DNA from: Tropicimonas sp033101155
GTDB taxonomy: Bacteria > Pseudomonadota > Alphaproteobacteria > Rhodobacterales > Rhodobacteraceae
Length of the DNA stretch: 64,000 nucleotides
Direction: 5' to 3'
NCBI RefSeq assembly: GCF_033101155.1
Contig: NZ_JAWMPX010000005.1
Coordinates: 124,001-188,000, forward strand
Part shown: one piece after another, positions 34,497 to 43,093 of the stretch
Layout: each line of letters begins with the position of its first letter
How positions within the stretch are numbered: the stretch's first letter is position 1
The notes under the pieces: generated by a model
What the model saw: the letters and a program-made list of their open reading frames with translations, nothing else
The model's database searches: none
What the model was told of the DNA's origin: nothing
Made by a program: the position numbers and the translations under genes

Positions 34497-34957
34497 CAGC
34501 CCAGACGGGCCTTGACCTGCGGCCCGACGGCTCCAAAATCCATCTGCCCGGTATATTTCGACTTCAGCGCGCCCATGACTTTTCCCATGTCGCGAATACT
34601 CTCGGCACCGGCCTCTTCGATGGCGGTGGCAATCGCTGCCTCGACTTCCGCCTCGCCCAACTGCCTCGGCAGGAATTCCTCGAGCACGAGAATCTCCGCG
34701 CGCTCTTTTTCGGCGAGCTCCAGCCGCCCGCCTTCCTCGTAGGCGCGCGCACTTTCCTGGCGCTGCTTGACCATCTTGCCAAGAATTTGAAGCACCTCTG
34801 CATCGCTTGCGCCCTCGGTCACGCCCTCGGCGCGGGTAGCGATGTCACGGTCCTTGATCGCAGCCGTGATCAGCCGCAGGGTCGACAACCTGGCCGCCTG
34901 CTTGTTGCGCATCGCGTCTTTCAGACCGGCGCTCACCCGGTTTCTCAACTGAGTCAT
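34496..34957 (-). CDS. yqeY: GatB/YqeY domain protein
   Basis: 153 residues. It begins LRNRVSAGLKDAMRNKQAAR LSTLRLI in two parts and contains LEEFLPRQLGEAEVEAAI and GKVMGALKSKYTGQMDFGAV, which is the YqeY pattern (tail domain related to GatB). These proteins bind tRNA or Glu-tRNA-related factors in an unresolved way. It is divergent from carA with about 185 bases between, an arrangement common in alphaproteobacteria. Confidence 0.9.
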   Translation of the reverse strand: MTQLRNRVSAGLKDAMRNKQAARLSTLRLITAAIKDRDIATRAEGVTEGASDAEVLQILGKMVKQRQESARAYEEGGRLELAEKERAEILVLEEFLPRQLGEAEVEAAIATAIEEAGAESIRDMGKVMGALKSKYTGQMDFGAVGPQVKARLG

Positions 34958-35141
34958 GTCGGATACTCTCCCGCTGTCACGCTCTCGGACGGGGGTGATA
35001 GCGATTTCACCCCAACGTCGCAAGCGCAGCCGCCGAAACTTGCAGAAATCCCGTCAAGGCGAAACTGGCGGGTGCCCATTCTCTTGACGGCCCTGCGCCC
35101 GCCCCATAGGTTGCCGCCGATTTGCCCGCAGGAGTTGACCG

Positions 35142-36299
35142 ATGCCACTGTCCAAGCCCACCGCTTGCCTCGCCCTTGCCGACGGAACGCTGTTTTACGG
35201 CCATGGGTTCGGAGCCGAGGGGCAGACCGAGGCGGAACTCTGCTTCAACACCGCGATGACCGGTTACCAGGAGATCATGACCGACCCCTCCTATGCGGGC
35301 CAGATCGTGACCTTCACCTTCCCCCATGTCGGCAATGTCGGCGTCAATGCCGATGACGATGAGACCGCGGATCCGGTCGCAGCCGGCATGGTCGTCAAAT
35401 GGGACCCGACGGAGCCCTCCAACTGGCGTGCGGCGGAAAATCTCAAGCCCTGGCTGGCGCGCCGTGGCCGGATCGGTATCGGCGGCATCGACACGCGGCG
35501 TCTGACCCGTGCAATCCGCCAGCAAGGCGCGCCGCATGTTGCGTTGGCGCATGACCCGGAAGGCAATTTCGACATCGAGGCCCTGGTCGAGGCCGCGCGC
35601 GGCTTCCCCGGGCTGGTCGGGCTGGACCTCGCCAAGGACGTGACCTGCGCGCAGAGCTATCGCTGGGATGAGAAGCGGTGGGCCTGGCCCGAGGGCTACA
35701 CACGACAGGAAAATCCGAGGTTCAAAGTCGTGGCACTGGATTTTGGCGCCAAGCGGAACATCCTGCGCTGCCTTGCCTCGGTCGGCTGCGACGTGACTGT
35801 GCTGCCGGCAACGGCCACGGCGGAAGAGGTGCTCGCGCATTCGCCCGACGGCGTCTTCCTGTCCAACGGTCCGGGCGACCCGGCCGCGACCGGTAGCTAT
35901 GCCGTGCCGATGATCAAGGAAGTTCTCGCGACGACGGAGCTTCCGGTCTTCGGGATTTGCCTTGGCCACCAGATGCTGGCGCTGGCCCTTGGCGCAAACA
36001 CGATCAAGATGAATCACGGCCACCACGGCGCCAACCACCCGGTCAAGGATCTCGAGACTGGCAAGGTCGAAATCACCTCGATGAATCACGGTTTCACCGT
36101 CGATGGCCAGACTTTGCCCGAAGGCGTTCTGGAGACGCATGTCTCGCTCTTCGACGGCTCCAATTGCGGGATTCGCATGGCTGATCGGCCGGTCTTCTCG
36201 GTTCAGTATCACCCCGAGGCAAGCCCGGGTCCGCAGGACAGTTTCTACCTGTTCGAACGGTTTGCCGCCGCAATGCAGGCGCGAACTGCCACAGCCTGA
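35142..36299 (+). CDS. carA: carbamoyl-phosphate synthase small subunit
   Basis: 385 residues. The N-terminal CPSase domain (ADGTLFYGHGFGAEG, NTAMTGYQEIMTDPSYAGQ) is followed by the class I glutamine amidotransferase with nucleophile FGICLGHQ and the His/Glu pair in VQYHPEASPGP. It supplies ammonia from glutamine to the large subunit CarB, not present in the window, for arginine and pyrimidine synthesis. Confidence 0.98.
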   Translation: MPLSKPTACLALADGTLFYGHGFGAEGQTEAELCFNTAMTGYQEIMTDPSYAGQIVTFTFPHVGNVGVNADDDETADPVAAGMVVKWDPTEPSNWRAAENLKPWLARRGRIGIGGIDTRRLTRAIRQQGAPHVALAHDPEGNFDIEALVEAARGFPGLVGLDLAKDVTCAQSYRWDEKRWAWPEGYTRQENPRFKVVALDFGAKRNILRCLASVGCDVTVLPATATAEEVLAHSPDGVFLSNGPGDPAATGSYAVPMIKEVLATTELPVFGICLGHQMLALALGANTIKMNHGHHGANHPVKDLETGKVEITSMNHGFTVDGQTLPEGVLETHVSLFDGSNCGIRMADRPVFSVQYHPEASPGPQDSFYLFERFAAAMQARTATA

Positions 36300-36393
36300 C
36301 AATAGGTAAGCCCACCGACCCGTGTGGTTAATGCTCCGTTAACTACGGAACACGCAGAGTCACCGCAGTTCCTTTGGTTCAGCGACTCGCAGG

Positions 36394-38367
36394 ATGACCG
36401 CACCGACACGCATATCCCAACTGGCCCGACCGGTTCCGCTTTCCGAGCATCCGCGCTTTCGCACAGTGCGGACCGACACGCGTGTGGTCGAGGGCGGTGC
36501 ACCGGCGAAAAACCTCGTCGGGCAGCGGCTGATTCATAGCGGCGCTGTTGCGCCGGGCGACCTCGTCAAGGCACTGGCACTCCAGGCGCGACAGGACGCA
36601 CGGCTGGGCGACATCCTGCTGTCCAACGGCATGGTCTCCGAGACGGCGCTCCTGAAGGTGCTCTGCGATCAGTGGCGCACGGAGGTGGTGGATTTCGCGC
36701 AGACGCCCCCTGATGTCGCCCTTGTCGATGCCTATGGCGCGACCCGTTGCCTGAAGGACGGGCTGATCCCGTGGAGACGACGCGGCTCGACAACCGTTGT
36801 GGCGACGACGCGGCCGGAACGGTTCGCCATTTATCGCGACACGCTGGAAGAGCTCTTCGGCAATGTGAGCATGGCGCTGACAACAGAGGCCGAGTTGCAC
36901 AAGACCATCACGCAGCTGCGCAATCCACTCCTGGCCGACCGCGCCGAGCAACGGGTGCCCTACCGGCTGTCCTGTCGCGGCTGGAATGGCCTGCTGGCGG
37001 CAAGGATCGTTGCGGTGATGGCGTTGGTTTGCCTGACAGCGGCAATACTGGCACCTGTCACAACCTTCTCGCTGCTGGCGATCTGGGCGATCGTGACACT
37101 GGCGGTCACATTGGCGTTGAAGGCCGCAGCGTTGGCCTATTCCGCCCGAGACTACTACGCGACCCGGCGAGAGATGTTCCACACCATGCGCCAGACCGGA
37201 CCGACGATAGCCCGGCTGCCAACCGTGTCGGTCATGGTCCCGCTTTTCAAGGAGGAGCATGTCGCCGACAAGCTGATCAAGCGGCTGGAACGGCTCGCTT
37301 ATCCGAAGGAACTGCTCGACATCCTGCTTGTTGTCGAGGAGACGGATTCGCAGACACAGGAGGTGCTCGAACGCACCGAACTCCCGCGCTGGATGCGGGT
37401 TGTTGTCGTGCCGGCCGGCGGCGTGCAGACCAAGCCCCGCGCGCTCAACTACTCGCTCGATTTCTGCAAGGGGCAGTATATCGGCGTCTGGGATGCCGAA
37501 GACGCCCCCGATGCCGACCAGATCCACAAGGTGGTACGCCGCTTTCACGAACGCGGACCAGAGGTGGCCTGCCTTCAGGGCAAGCTCGATTACTACAACG
37601 CCAGGACGAACTGGCTTAGCCGTTGCTTCACCATCGAATATGCAAGCTGGTTCGGGGTGATCCTACCCGGCCTACAGAAGATGAAACTGGCGCTGCCGCT
37701 GGGTGGCACAACGCTCTATTTCCGTCGCGCGGCGCTGGAACGGCTCGGGGGTTGGGACGCGCATAATGTGACCGAGGATGCTGATCTTGGCATGCGCCTC
37801 GTGCGGTTGGGTTACCGCACCGAGATGGTGGACACGACGACGCGCGAAGAGGCCAATTGTCGGGTCATCCCATGGATCAAGCAGCGCTCGCGTTGGCTCA
37901 AGGGGTACGCGATGACCTGGGGCGTCCATATGCGCAACCCGATGCAGCTCTGGCGCGACCTCGGCGCCTGGCAATTCGCCGGCTTCCAGGTCTTGTTCCT
38001 CGGAACGTTGTCACAATTCCTGTTGGCGCCGGTCCTGTGGTCTTTCTGGTTGCTAGCCGTCGGACTGCCGCATCCCTTGACCGGCGTGATCCCGCCTCAG
38101 CTCTATTGGCCGCTGATGGGGCTCTTCATCTCTTCGGAGGCGATCAGCATCACCATAGGTCTCTTCGCCGTTCGCGACCAGCAGCGGCGTTTCCTGATGC
38201 CCTGGGTTCCGACGCTGCACGCCTATTTCCCGTTGGCCGCCATCGCCTCCTACAAGGCGTTCCACGAGATCATGATGAAGCCTTTCTACTGGGACAAGAC
38301 GACCCACGGACTGCATGATGAAACCGAGCTCGACATCGAAGCCGGTTTTCAACCCGAAGACATCTGA
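36394..38367 (+). CDS. membrane glycosyltransferase (GT2) with N-terminal MshEN/GSPII_E-N-type domain
   Basis: 657 residues. The N-terminal part (about 42-165: LIHSGAVAPGDLVKALALQA, then LGDILLSNGMVSETALLKVL) looks like the MshEN/GspE N-terminal module known in some proteins as a cyclic-di-GMP-binding domain. Two membrane helices (about 200-245) precede a GT2 domain (265-500) with VWDAEDAPD, VTEDADLGMRL and QRSRWLKG (the processive-transferase motif), then further helices. It likely polymerises or exports a polysaccharide; product unknown. It starts 94 bases after carA. Confidence 0.85.
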   Translation: MTAPTRISQLARPVPLSEHPRFRTVRTDTRVVEGGAPAKNLVGQRLIHSGAVAPGDLVKALALQARQDARLGDILLSNGMVSETALLKVLCDQWRTEVVDFAQTPPDVALVDAYGATRCLKDGLIPWRRRGSTTVVATTRPERFAIYRDTLEELFGNVSMALTTEAELHKTITQLRNPLLADRAEQRVPYRLSCRGWNGLLAARIVAVMALVCLTAAILAPVTTFSLLAIWAIVTLAVTLALKAAALAYSARDYYATRREMFHTMRQTGPTIARLPTVSVMVPLFKEEHVADKLIKRLERLAYPKELLDILLVVEETDSQTQEVLERTELPRWMRVVVVPAGGVQTKPRALNYSLDFCKGQYIGVWDAEDAPDADQIHKVVRRFHERGPEVACLQGKLDYYNARTNWLSRCFTIEYASWFGVILPGLQKMKLALPLGGTTLYFRRAALERLGGWDAHNVTEDADLGMRLVRLGYRTEMVDTTTREEANCRVIPWIKQRSRWLKGYAMTWGVHMRNPMQLWRDLGAWQFAGFQVLFLGTLSQFLLAPVLWSFWLLAVGLPHPLTGVIPPQLYWPLMGLFISSEAISITIGLFAVRDQQRRFLMPWVPTLHAYFPLAAIASYKAFHEIMMKPFYWDKTTHGLHDETELDIEAGFQPEDI

Positions 38368-38391
38368 CCCTTCCCTATTCGAAAGAGAAAA

Positions 38392-38417
38392 CGGCCCGGT
38401 ACATGTGCACCGGGCCG
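38392..38417. terminator. intrinsic terminator (mainly minus strand)
   Basis: The 9-bp stem CGGCCCGGT/ACCGGGCCG encloses an 8-base loop. Read on the minus strand it is followed by TTTTCTCTTTCG, so it ends the repeat-protein gene at 38475-38945; it also lies 24 bases past the glycosyltransferase stop and may serve both sides. Confidence 0.8.
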
Positions 38418-38474
38418 CGTTCGCCATGGGGATGCCCTGCGTGGAGCGTCTTGCTCGTTGCAGGGAAACCGGTC

Positions 38475-38945
38475 TCAGCTTTCGTGCGCGTGGACCAGAT
38501 CGGCACGGCTGTTGCTCATGGCGTCCAGACCGACGGATTTGCCGAGCTGGATCCGGTATTCCGGGGTGTCGCCGCTATTGGCGGCCGCCTGCGAGGTGAT
38601 CGCGTTGATCCGGGTCGCGTCATCTTCATCCATCGCCCCCTTCAGCGCCACCAGTTCGGCGCGGCTGTAGTCGGAGGCGTCGACGCCGAGGCTCTTGGCC
38701 AGCTGGTCGGAGCTTGCGGAGGCGCCCTTGGTCGAGACGGTCGCAGCAGCGCCACCGCTTTCGAGCAGGAAGTTGATGCGGGCGGCGTCACCATCGTCAT
38801 AGGCGGCCTTGAGTTGGGTCAGCTCGGAGGTCGAGAAGCCCTGGCCTTCAACGCCGAGCGTGTTGGCCAGCTGGTCACTGGCAAGCGCGGGAGCGGCGAT
38901 GGCGAGGGTCAGGAGGGCGGAGGTGGCGAGAGCAAAGTGGTTCAT
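38475..38945 (-). CDS. exported protein with 2.5 copies of a 38-residue repeat
   Basis: 156 residues. A Sec signal peptide (MNHFALATSALLTLAIAAPA) is followed by repeat 1 (about 25-62, QLANTLGVEGQGFSTSELTQ), repeat 2 (about 81-118, QLAKSLGVDASDYSRAELVA) and a half repeat (133-151, QLGKSVGLDAMSNSRADL). The common pattern matches the single unit of the exported protein at 15783-16034. Predicted periplasmic and acidic. Function unknown. It is divergent from the LysR gene at 39343 with 397 bases between, and a perfect 22-base palindrome lies in that gap. Confidence 0.8.
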   Translation of the reverse strand: MNHFALATSALLTLAIAAPALASDQLANTLGVEGQGFSTSELTQLKAAYDDGDAARINFLLESGGAAATVSTKGASASSDQLAKSLGVDASDYSRAELVALKGAMDEDDATRINAITSQAAANSGDTPEYRIQLGKSVGLDAMSNSRADLVHAHES

Positions 38946-39342
38946 GATGCGGTCCTTTCGAAGTGCTCGTTTAATCTCTGTCGGCGGGCTGTCCCGCCTT
39001 GGATGAGAGAGATGTGGGGTGTGTTCGAGTGCTTCAAAGACTGCAGGAATCGCCGGGTGATGTGTGATTATGCACAGGGTTTCGCCGACGGAATTCCGTC
39101 GGCGCTCCGTAAGGCGCGCGGATCGGGCAAAGCCAGCCCCGCGCTCAGCAAAGTATCTCCGCCGCCCTATCGCCTTTGAAAAACGGACAAAATGATGCGT
39201 TCTGGGCGAAGATGCTGCGATTTTGGTGAAAGGGATTGTGATTTTGCGGCGCCGTGGTGCATGTCTGGGTGGTCTCGGCAGGCAATGCCCCGCTCCGCGA
39301 CAGCTGGATTCGGCCTCAAGACCCGTCGGATGGAAAAGAAAG
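38946..39342. other. divergent intergenic region with palindrome, module 2
   Basis: About 400 bases between the repeat-protein gene and its divergent LysR gene. It holds a perfect palindrome at 39083-39104 (annotated separately) and no convincing gene. It should contain both promoters and the LysR binding site. Confidence 0.5.
39083..39104. promoter_or_regulatory. perfect 22-base palindrome in LysR/repeat-protein intergenic region
   Basis: Eleven bases, CGCCGACGGAA, are followed directly by their exact reverse complement, so there is no loop. It contains GAATTC at its centre. A loop-free palindrome with no T-run suits a dimeric regulator site better than a terminator. It lies 138 bases from the repeat-protein start and 238 bases from the LysR start. 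Binding is inference. Confidence 0.5.
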
Positions 39343-40242
39343 ATGAGCGCTATGGACATCAGGCGATGGGATCACCTGCGCACGGCACTCGCCGTCTTTA
39401 AGACCGGCTCGTACCGGGCTGCGGCGGAAGAAACCGGGCTTTCCAGCATGACGGTCGGGCGGCATATCGAGGCGCTTGAAACCGAGCTCGGCGCACCGGT
39501 CTTCGTCCTGCGGGAGAACCGCTGGGAGGCCACCGATCTCGGTCGCCAGATCGCCCGCCTCGCCGCCGGCTTCGGGGCCGATCTCGAGATCGCGCTCAAG
39601 ACCAATACAGGTCCAGCCCTCACCTTCGAACCGCTCGAGATCAGTACGATCTCCTATATCAACATGTTTTTCCTCGCATCGCATATCCGCCGCTGGCATG
39701 AGGTCCATCCAGACAGCCCGCTCACCATCGACGCCAGCGAACAGGATGTCGCCGTCGAACGTGGCAGGCTCGATGCCGCCCTGCGTCTCGGCAAACCGGA
39801 GCAGATCGGGCTCATTCGACAGAAGATCGCGACCAGCCCGGTGAGTCTGTTCGCCCCGCACGGTCACAGTCCCGATCACTGGATCGGACTGCCGGGAGAG
39901 CTGGACGATTTGCCGGAGATGCGGATGGCGACAACCCATTTCGGTCACCCCCCGCACTATCGGCTTGACAGCTATCCCGCCGTCGCTGCGGCTTCTGCCG
40001 AAAGCGGGCTGGCCTGCATCCTGCCGACCTGCATCGCGGACCACTTTCCCACCCTGACACCGCTGGAAGGAGAACGCGACATACCTGTCGTGCTTCGCGA
40101 GCTCTGGTTCCTGTTTCATGAGCGGCGCAAGTCGGATCCGGCCATTCGGGCGCTCAAATCCTGGATCACGCAGATCTTTCCCGATACCAACCGGTGCCTT
40201 TGCGGTCGTTGCGGGCGACCGGCTGAGCCTGCCAACAGCTAG
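39343..40242 (+). CDS. LysR-family transcriptional regulator (module 2)
   Basis: 299 residues. The HTH at about 10-68 (LAVFKTGSYRAAAEETGLSS, then MTVGRHIEALETELGAPVFV) precedes a LysR effector domain. The C-terminus carries an unusual NRCLCGRCGRP tail with three cysteines in C-x-C-x2-C spacing that could bind metal or respond to oxidants. A second ATG at 39352 is also possible. It is divergent from the repeat protein at 38475 and is the second of two such modules in the window. Its stop overlaps the convergent gene at 40239. Confidence 0.88.
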   Translation: MSAMDIRRWDHLRTALAVFKTGSYRAAAEETGLSSMTVGRHIEALETELGAPVFVLRENRWEATDLGRQIARLAAGFGADLEIALKTNTGPALTFEPLEISTISYINMFFLASHIRRWHEVHPDSPLTIDASEQDVAVERGRLDAALRLGKPEQIGLIRQKIATSPVSLFAPHGHSPDHWIGLPGELDDLPEMRMATTHFGHPPHYRLDSYPAVAAASAESGLACILPTCIADHFPTLTPLEGERDIPVVLRELWFLFHERRKSDPAIRALKSWITQIFPDTNRCLCGRCGRPAEPANS

Positions 40243-40508
40243 CGTTTCCCACCCTCGATCACTTTGAGCGCGCCGCCGGACGCCGGCGGTCCCAGATCGC
40301 CGGAGAGGGCCTTGAAGCGTCGGTCGATCTCGTCAGCCAAGCGAAAGAACTCCCGAGCCTCCTCCGCGTTGCGCTGCTGGACCGCATTCACCGCGACAAA
40401 TTCCATGAGCATCCCGGAGATCGCGCGCACGGCCTCTCGCTTCTCGGACGCATCGAGATCGCATAGCTCATCACAAATCCGCGCACCCAGCGCCTCGGCT
40501 TCAAACAT
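40239..40508 (-). CDS. hypothetical protein, helical
   Basis: 89 residues, nearly all helical and charged (LDASEKREAVRAISGMLMEF, NAEEAREFFRLADEIDRRFK). No signal peptide or membrane helix. Two cysteines near residues 12-16 (ICDELC). Family not recognised. It meets the LysR gene tail to tail. Confidence 0.55.
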   Translation of the reverse strand: MFEAEALGARICDELCDLDASEKREAVRAISGMLMEFVAVNAVQQRNAEEAREFFRLADEIDRRFKALSGDLGPPASGGALKVIEGGKR

Positions 40509-41022
40509 TGTTCACTCCACGCCGGTTGTTCGCAAACCGCCCTGGCATCCCCCCTGAGAAACTTCGATTGCCACCGGGGTCGTTCCCAATTCACCGAAAT
40601 CCCCCTGACGGTTTTCGGAAACGACCCGGGGCAGGTCGAGACTGCGATAAGTCACAGAGATGGCATAGAAACAATTTTGCACAGCGTCGGAACATTTTTG
40701 TCTCTCACCAAGCCCCGCCCGAGACCCGGTTCGGTCAAATCGCGAGGTTTCGTCCGATTGACCCGGTCGGATCAAGAGAGCTAGTGGGGTGACGAGACGG
40801 TCGGTTGCAAGGCGACCGCAAGGGATGCGCACGTGGAGAAAAGTCCGAAAAAACTGTTCGGGAGCGGGCCTTTCAGACCCCCGCGAGGTCGAAACGGCTG
40901 TCGCGTCGCATACCTTCCTCGGACACCGAGCCCCCACGTCCCGCCTTCACGCAGAACGCTCGCGCGACCATCGCCCCCCACGCGTGCCCCATCACGGGCC
41001 GCACAACCCCTTGAGGCCAAAC
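40509..41022. other. intergenic region upstream of the dehydratase gene
   Basis: About 515 bases without a convincing gene. A candidate promoter pair TTGACC (40758-40763) and CTAGTG (40781-40786), 17 bases apart, points toward the dehydratase gene at 41023 but would leave a leader of over 200 bases. No TGGAAA-N2-TTTCCA site of the RpiR type was found here. Confidence 0.4.
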
Positions 41023-42225
41023 ATGAAGATCACGGCAATTGAAACCATCCGCATCGCCGAACGTCCCAACCTGCTCTGGCTGCAGGTGGAGACAGACGAG
41101 GGGCTGGTGGGGCTGGGCGAGACTTTCTTCTCAGCCACAGCCGTCGAAGCCTATCTGCATGACGACCTGGCGCCGAAGGTGATCGGGCGCGATCCGCTGG
41201 AAATCGACCTGCTGGCCTCGGAACTCGTGGGCTATCTTGGCTTCCGCTCCTCCGGCGTCGAGATGCGTGGCAACTCCGCCTTCGACATCGCCCTCTGGGA
41301 CATTTTCGGCAAGGCAACCGGACAGCCCATCGCCCAGCTTCTCGGCGGCTTCTCCCGCCGCGAGATCCGGACCTACAATACCTGCGCCGGGGTCGAATAC
41401 ATCAAGAAGGCCGGGGGCCAGACCTCCGGGAATTACGGGCTCGGCGCGGCAGGTGAATATGACGATCTGAACGGCTTTCTCCATCGCGCCGACGAGCTGG
41501 CGCTCTCCTTGATGGAGGAGGGCATCACCGCGATGAAGATCTGGCCCTTCGACATGGCGGCAGAGGCGTCGCGCGGGCAATATATCTCCGCCGCCGACAT
41601 GGCGCGGGCGCTGGAGCCCTTCGAGAAGATCCGCAGTTCGGTGGGCGACGCGATGGACATCATGGTGGAGTTCCACTCCATGTGGCAGCTCCTTCCGGCG
41701 CAGCAGATCGCGCGCGAACTGTCGCAATTCAACACCTTCTGGCACGAAGACCCGATCCGCATGGACAGCCTCGGCAGCCTGAAACGCTATGCCGAGGTCA
41801 GCCGGGCGCCGATCTGTGCCAGCGAGACGCTTGGCAGCCGTTGGGCCTACCGCGACCTGCTGGAAACCGGCGCGGCGGGTGTTGTCATGGTCGATCTGGC
41901 CTGGTGCGGCGGCCTCAGCGAGGGGCGCAAGATCGCAGCGATGGCAGAGACCTGGCATCTGCCGGTGACGCCGCATGACTGCACCGGTCCGGTCGTGCTT
42001 TGCGCCGGCACACATCTGTCGCTCAACGCCCCGAACGCACTTCTCCAGGAGAGCGTGCGCGCCTTCTACAAGACCTGGTATCGCGACCTCGTCACCGCCC
42101 TGCCCCCGGTCTCGAACGGAAAGATCACCGTTCCGCCCGGCCCCGGCCTTGGCATGGAACTGAACCCCGAACTTGACCGCGCCTACACCACGGCGCGACG
42201 CCGGAGCGGCGCGGCAGATATCTGA
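41023..42225 (+). CDS. mandelate racemase/muconate lactonizing enzyme family protein (sugar-acid dehydratase type)
   Basis: 400 residues, enolase superfamily. Metal ligands by pattern are E216 (MVEFHS), E242 (WHEDPI) and E268 (ASETLG). The catalytic base/acid candidates are K172 (MKIWPFD) and the dyad H318 (PHDCTGP) with D291 (MVDLAW). Such enzymes dehydrate aldonates to 2-keto-3-deoxy acids or racemise hydroxy acids; the exact substrate is unknown. It is on the opposite strand from the ygc-like cluster, next to the DUF1349 gene. Convergent end spacing is 15 bases. Confidence 0.88.
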   Translation: MKITAIETIRIAERPNLLWLQVETDEGLVGLGETFFSATAVEAYLHDDLAPKVIGRDPLEIDLLASELVGYLGFRSSGVEMRGNSAFDIALWDIFGKATGQPIAQLLGGFSRREIRTYNTCAGVEYIKKAGGQTSGNYGLGAAGEYDDLNGFLHRADELALSLMEEGITAMKIWPFDMAAEASRGQYISAADMARALEPFEKIRSSVGDAMDIMVEFHSMWQLLPAQQIARELSQFNTFWHEDPIRMDSLGSLKRYAEVSRAPICASETLGSRWAYRDLLETGAAGVVMVDLAWCGGLSEGRKIAAMAETWHLPVTPHDCTGPVVLCAGTHLSLNAPNALLQESVRAFYKTWYRDLVTALPPVSNGKITVPPGPGLGMELNPELDRAYTTARRRSGAADI

Positions 42226-42240
42226 GCCGCGTCCCTCCGG

Positions 42241-42825
42241 TCAGCCCGATATGTAGAGCGGCTCTTCCGGGACCGGACCAGCGCGGAAATCGGCAAACTC
42301 GACTTGCAGCCCCTCGCCAAGGGGCGAACAGGCCATCGGTCCGACCCGCGCGCCCCGGGAGACGAAATTTGCGACCCGAAGGATCTGCCAATTGCCCAGA
42401 CCGCGCGCATGCACGATCACCGCGGCATCGGTGGCCGTCATCCGGATTGTCCAGTCGCTCACGGCCCCATCGGCCGGCGCCATCGACCAGTCCGACCGGC
42501 CATCGGTCACCACAACCGCGAGATTGGCCCGCCCATCCGCATTCTCGATTCCTGCCTTGATCCAGCGGGTCTCGCTTTCCCAAAGCAGCAGCCCGGCCTG
42601 TTCGTATTTCGACGTGAACCGCCCCGTGAACGTGACCTCGGCCGCAAACCGCTCCGGCATGTCGAACAGACACGCGTGGCCGTTCGAATGGGTGAATCCG
42701 TAATGGGTCTCGCGCCAGAAGTCGGTCTGAGCTTGTGTCTCGATCATCAACCGGTCCGGCGCGATCTGGCTCCGTGCCGGCGGGTTCAGCCAGCCGCCCC
42801 GGTCAAAGGGTATGGTTTCCAGCAT
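42241..42825 (-). CDS. DUF1349 domain protein
   Basis: 194 residues. The concanavalin-like DUF1349 pattern is clear: RLMIETQAQTDFWRETHYGF, EQAGLLLWESETRWIKAGIE, DWTIRMTATDAAVIVHARG and SPLGEGLQVEFADFRAG. Family members bind carbohydrates in the few known cases. GAGGAGG precedes the start at 42825. It is the last gene on the minus strand before the dehydratase, after a hairpin that separates it from the kinase gene. Confidence 0.85.
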   Translation of the reverse strand: MLETIPFDRGGWLNPPARSQIAPDRLMIETQAQTDFWRETHYGFTHSNGHACLFDMPERFAAEVTFTGRFTSKYEQAGLLLWESETRWIKAGIENADGRANLAVVVTDGRSDWSMAPADGAVSDWTIRMTATDAAVIVHARGLGNWQILRVANFVSRGARVGPMACSPLGEGLQVEFADFRAGPVPEEPLYISG

Positions 42826-43027
42826 GTCCAATCCTCCTCGAAACCGAGGAATGCGCCTTTCCCGTAAGTATGACAAGACGGCACGGATCGGCCTCGGGAT
42901 GCGCGTCCCGCGCCGCGATCAGAACGACCGAATGAACAAGTAAATTCTACCAGCTTTTCGGACATGGACCAACGTAGTGAGCGAGGGCTTTTCGGGTTCA
43001 GGCGGGATCGTACTCGCCGGGAACAGG

Positions 43028-43057
43028 CAACAGGCTCCGGGAGACCCGGGCCTGTTG
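43028..43057 (-). terminator. hairpin downstream of the FGGY kinase gene
   Basis: Stem CAACAGGC...GCCTGTTG (8 bp) continues as CCGGG/CCCGG with one bulged T and an AGA loop, spanning 43028-43057. It lies 37 bases past the kinase stop. There is no T-run, so read-through to the DUF1349 gene is possible. Confidence 0.55.
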
Positions 43058-43093
43058 CTGCGGAAGAAGTCCGGTTCCGCTGCGCGACATGCC

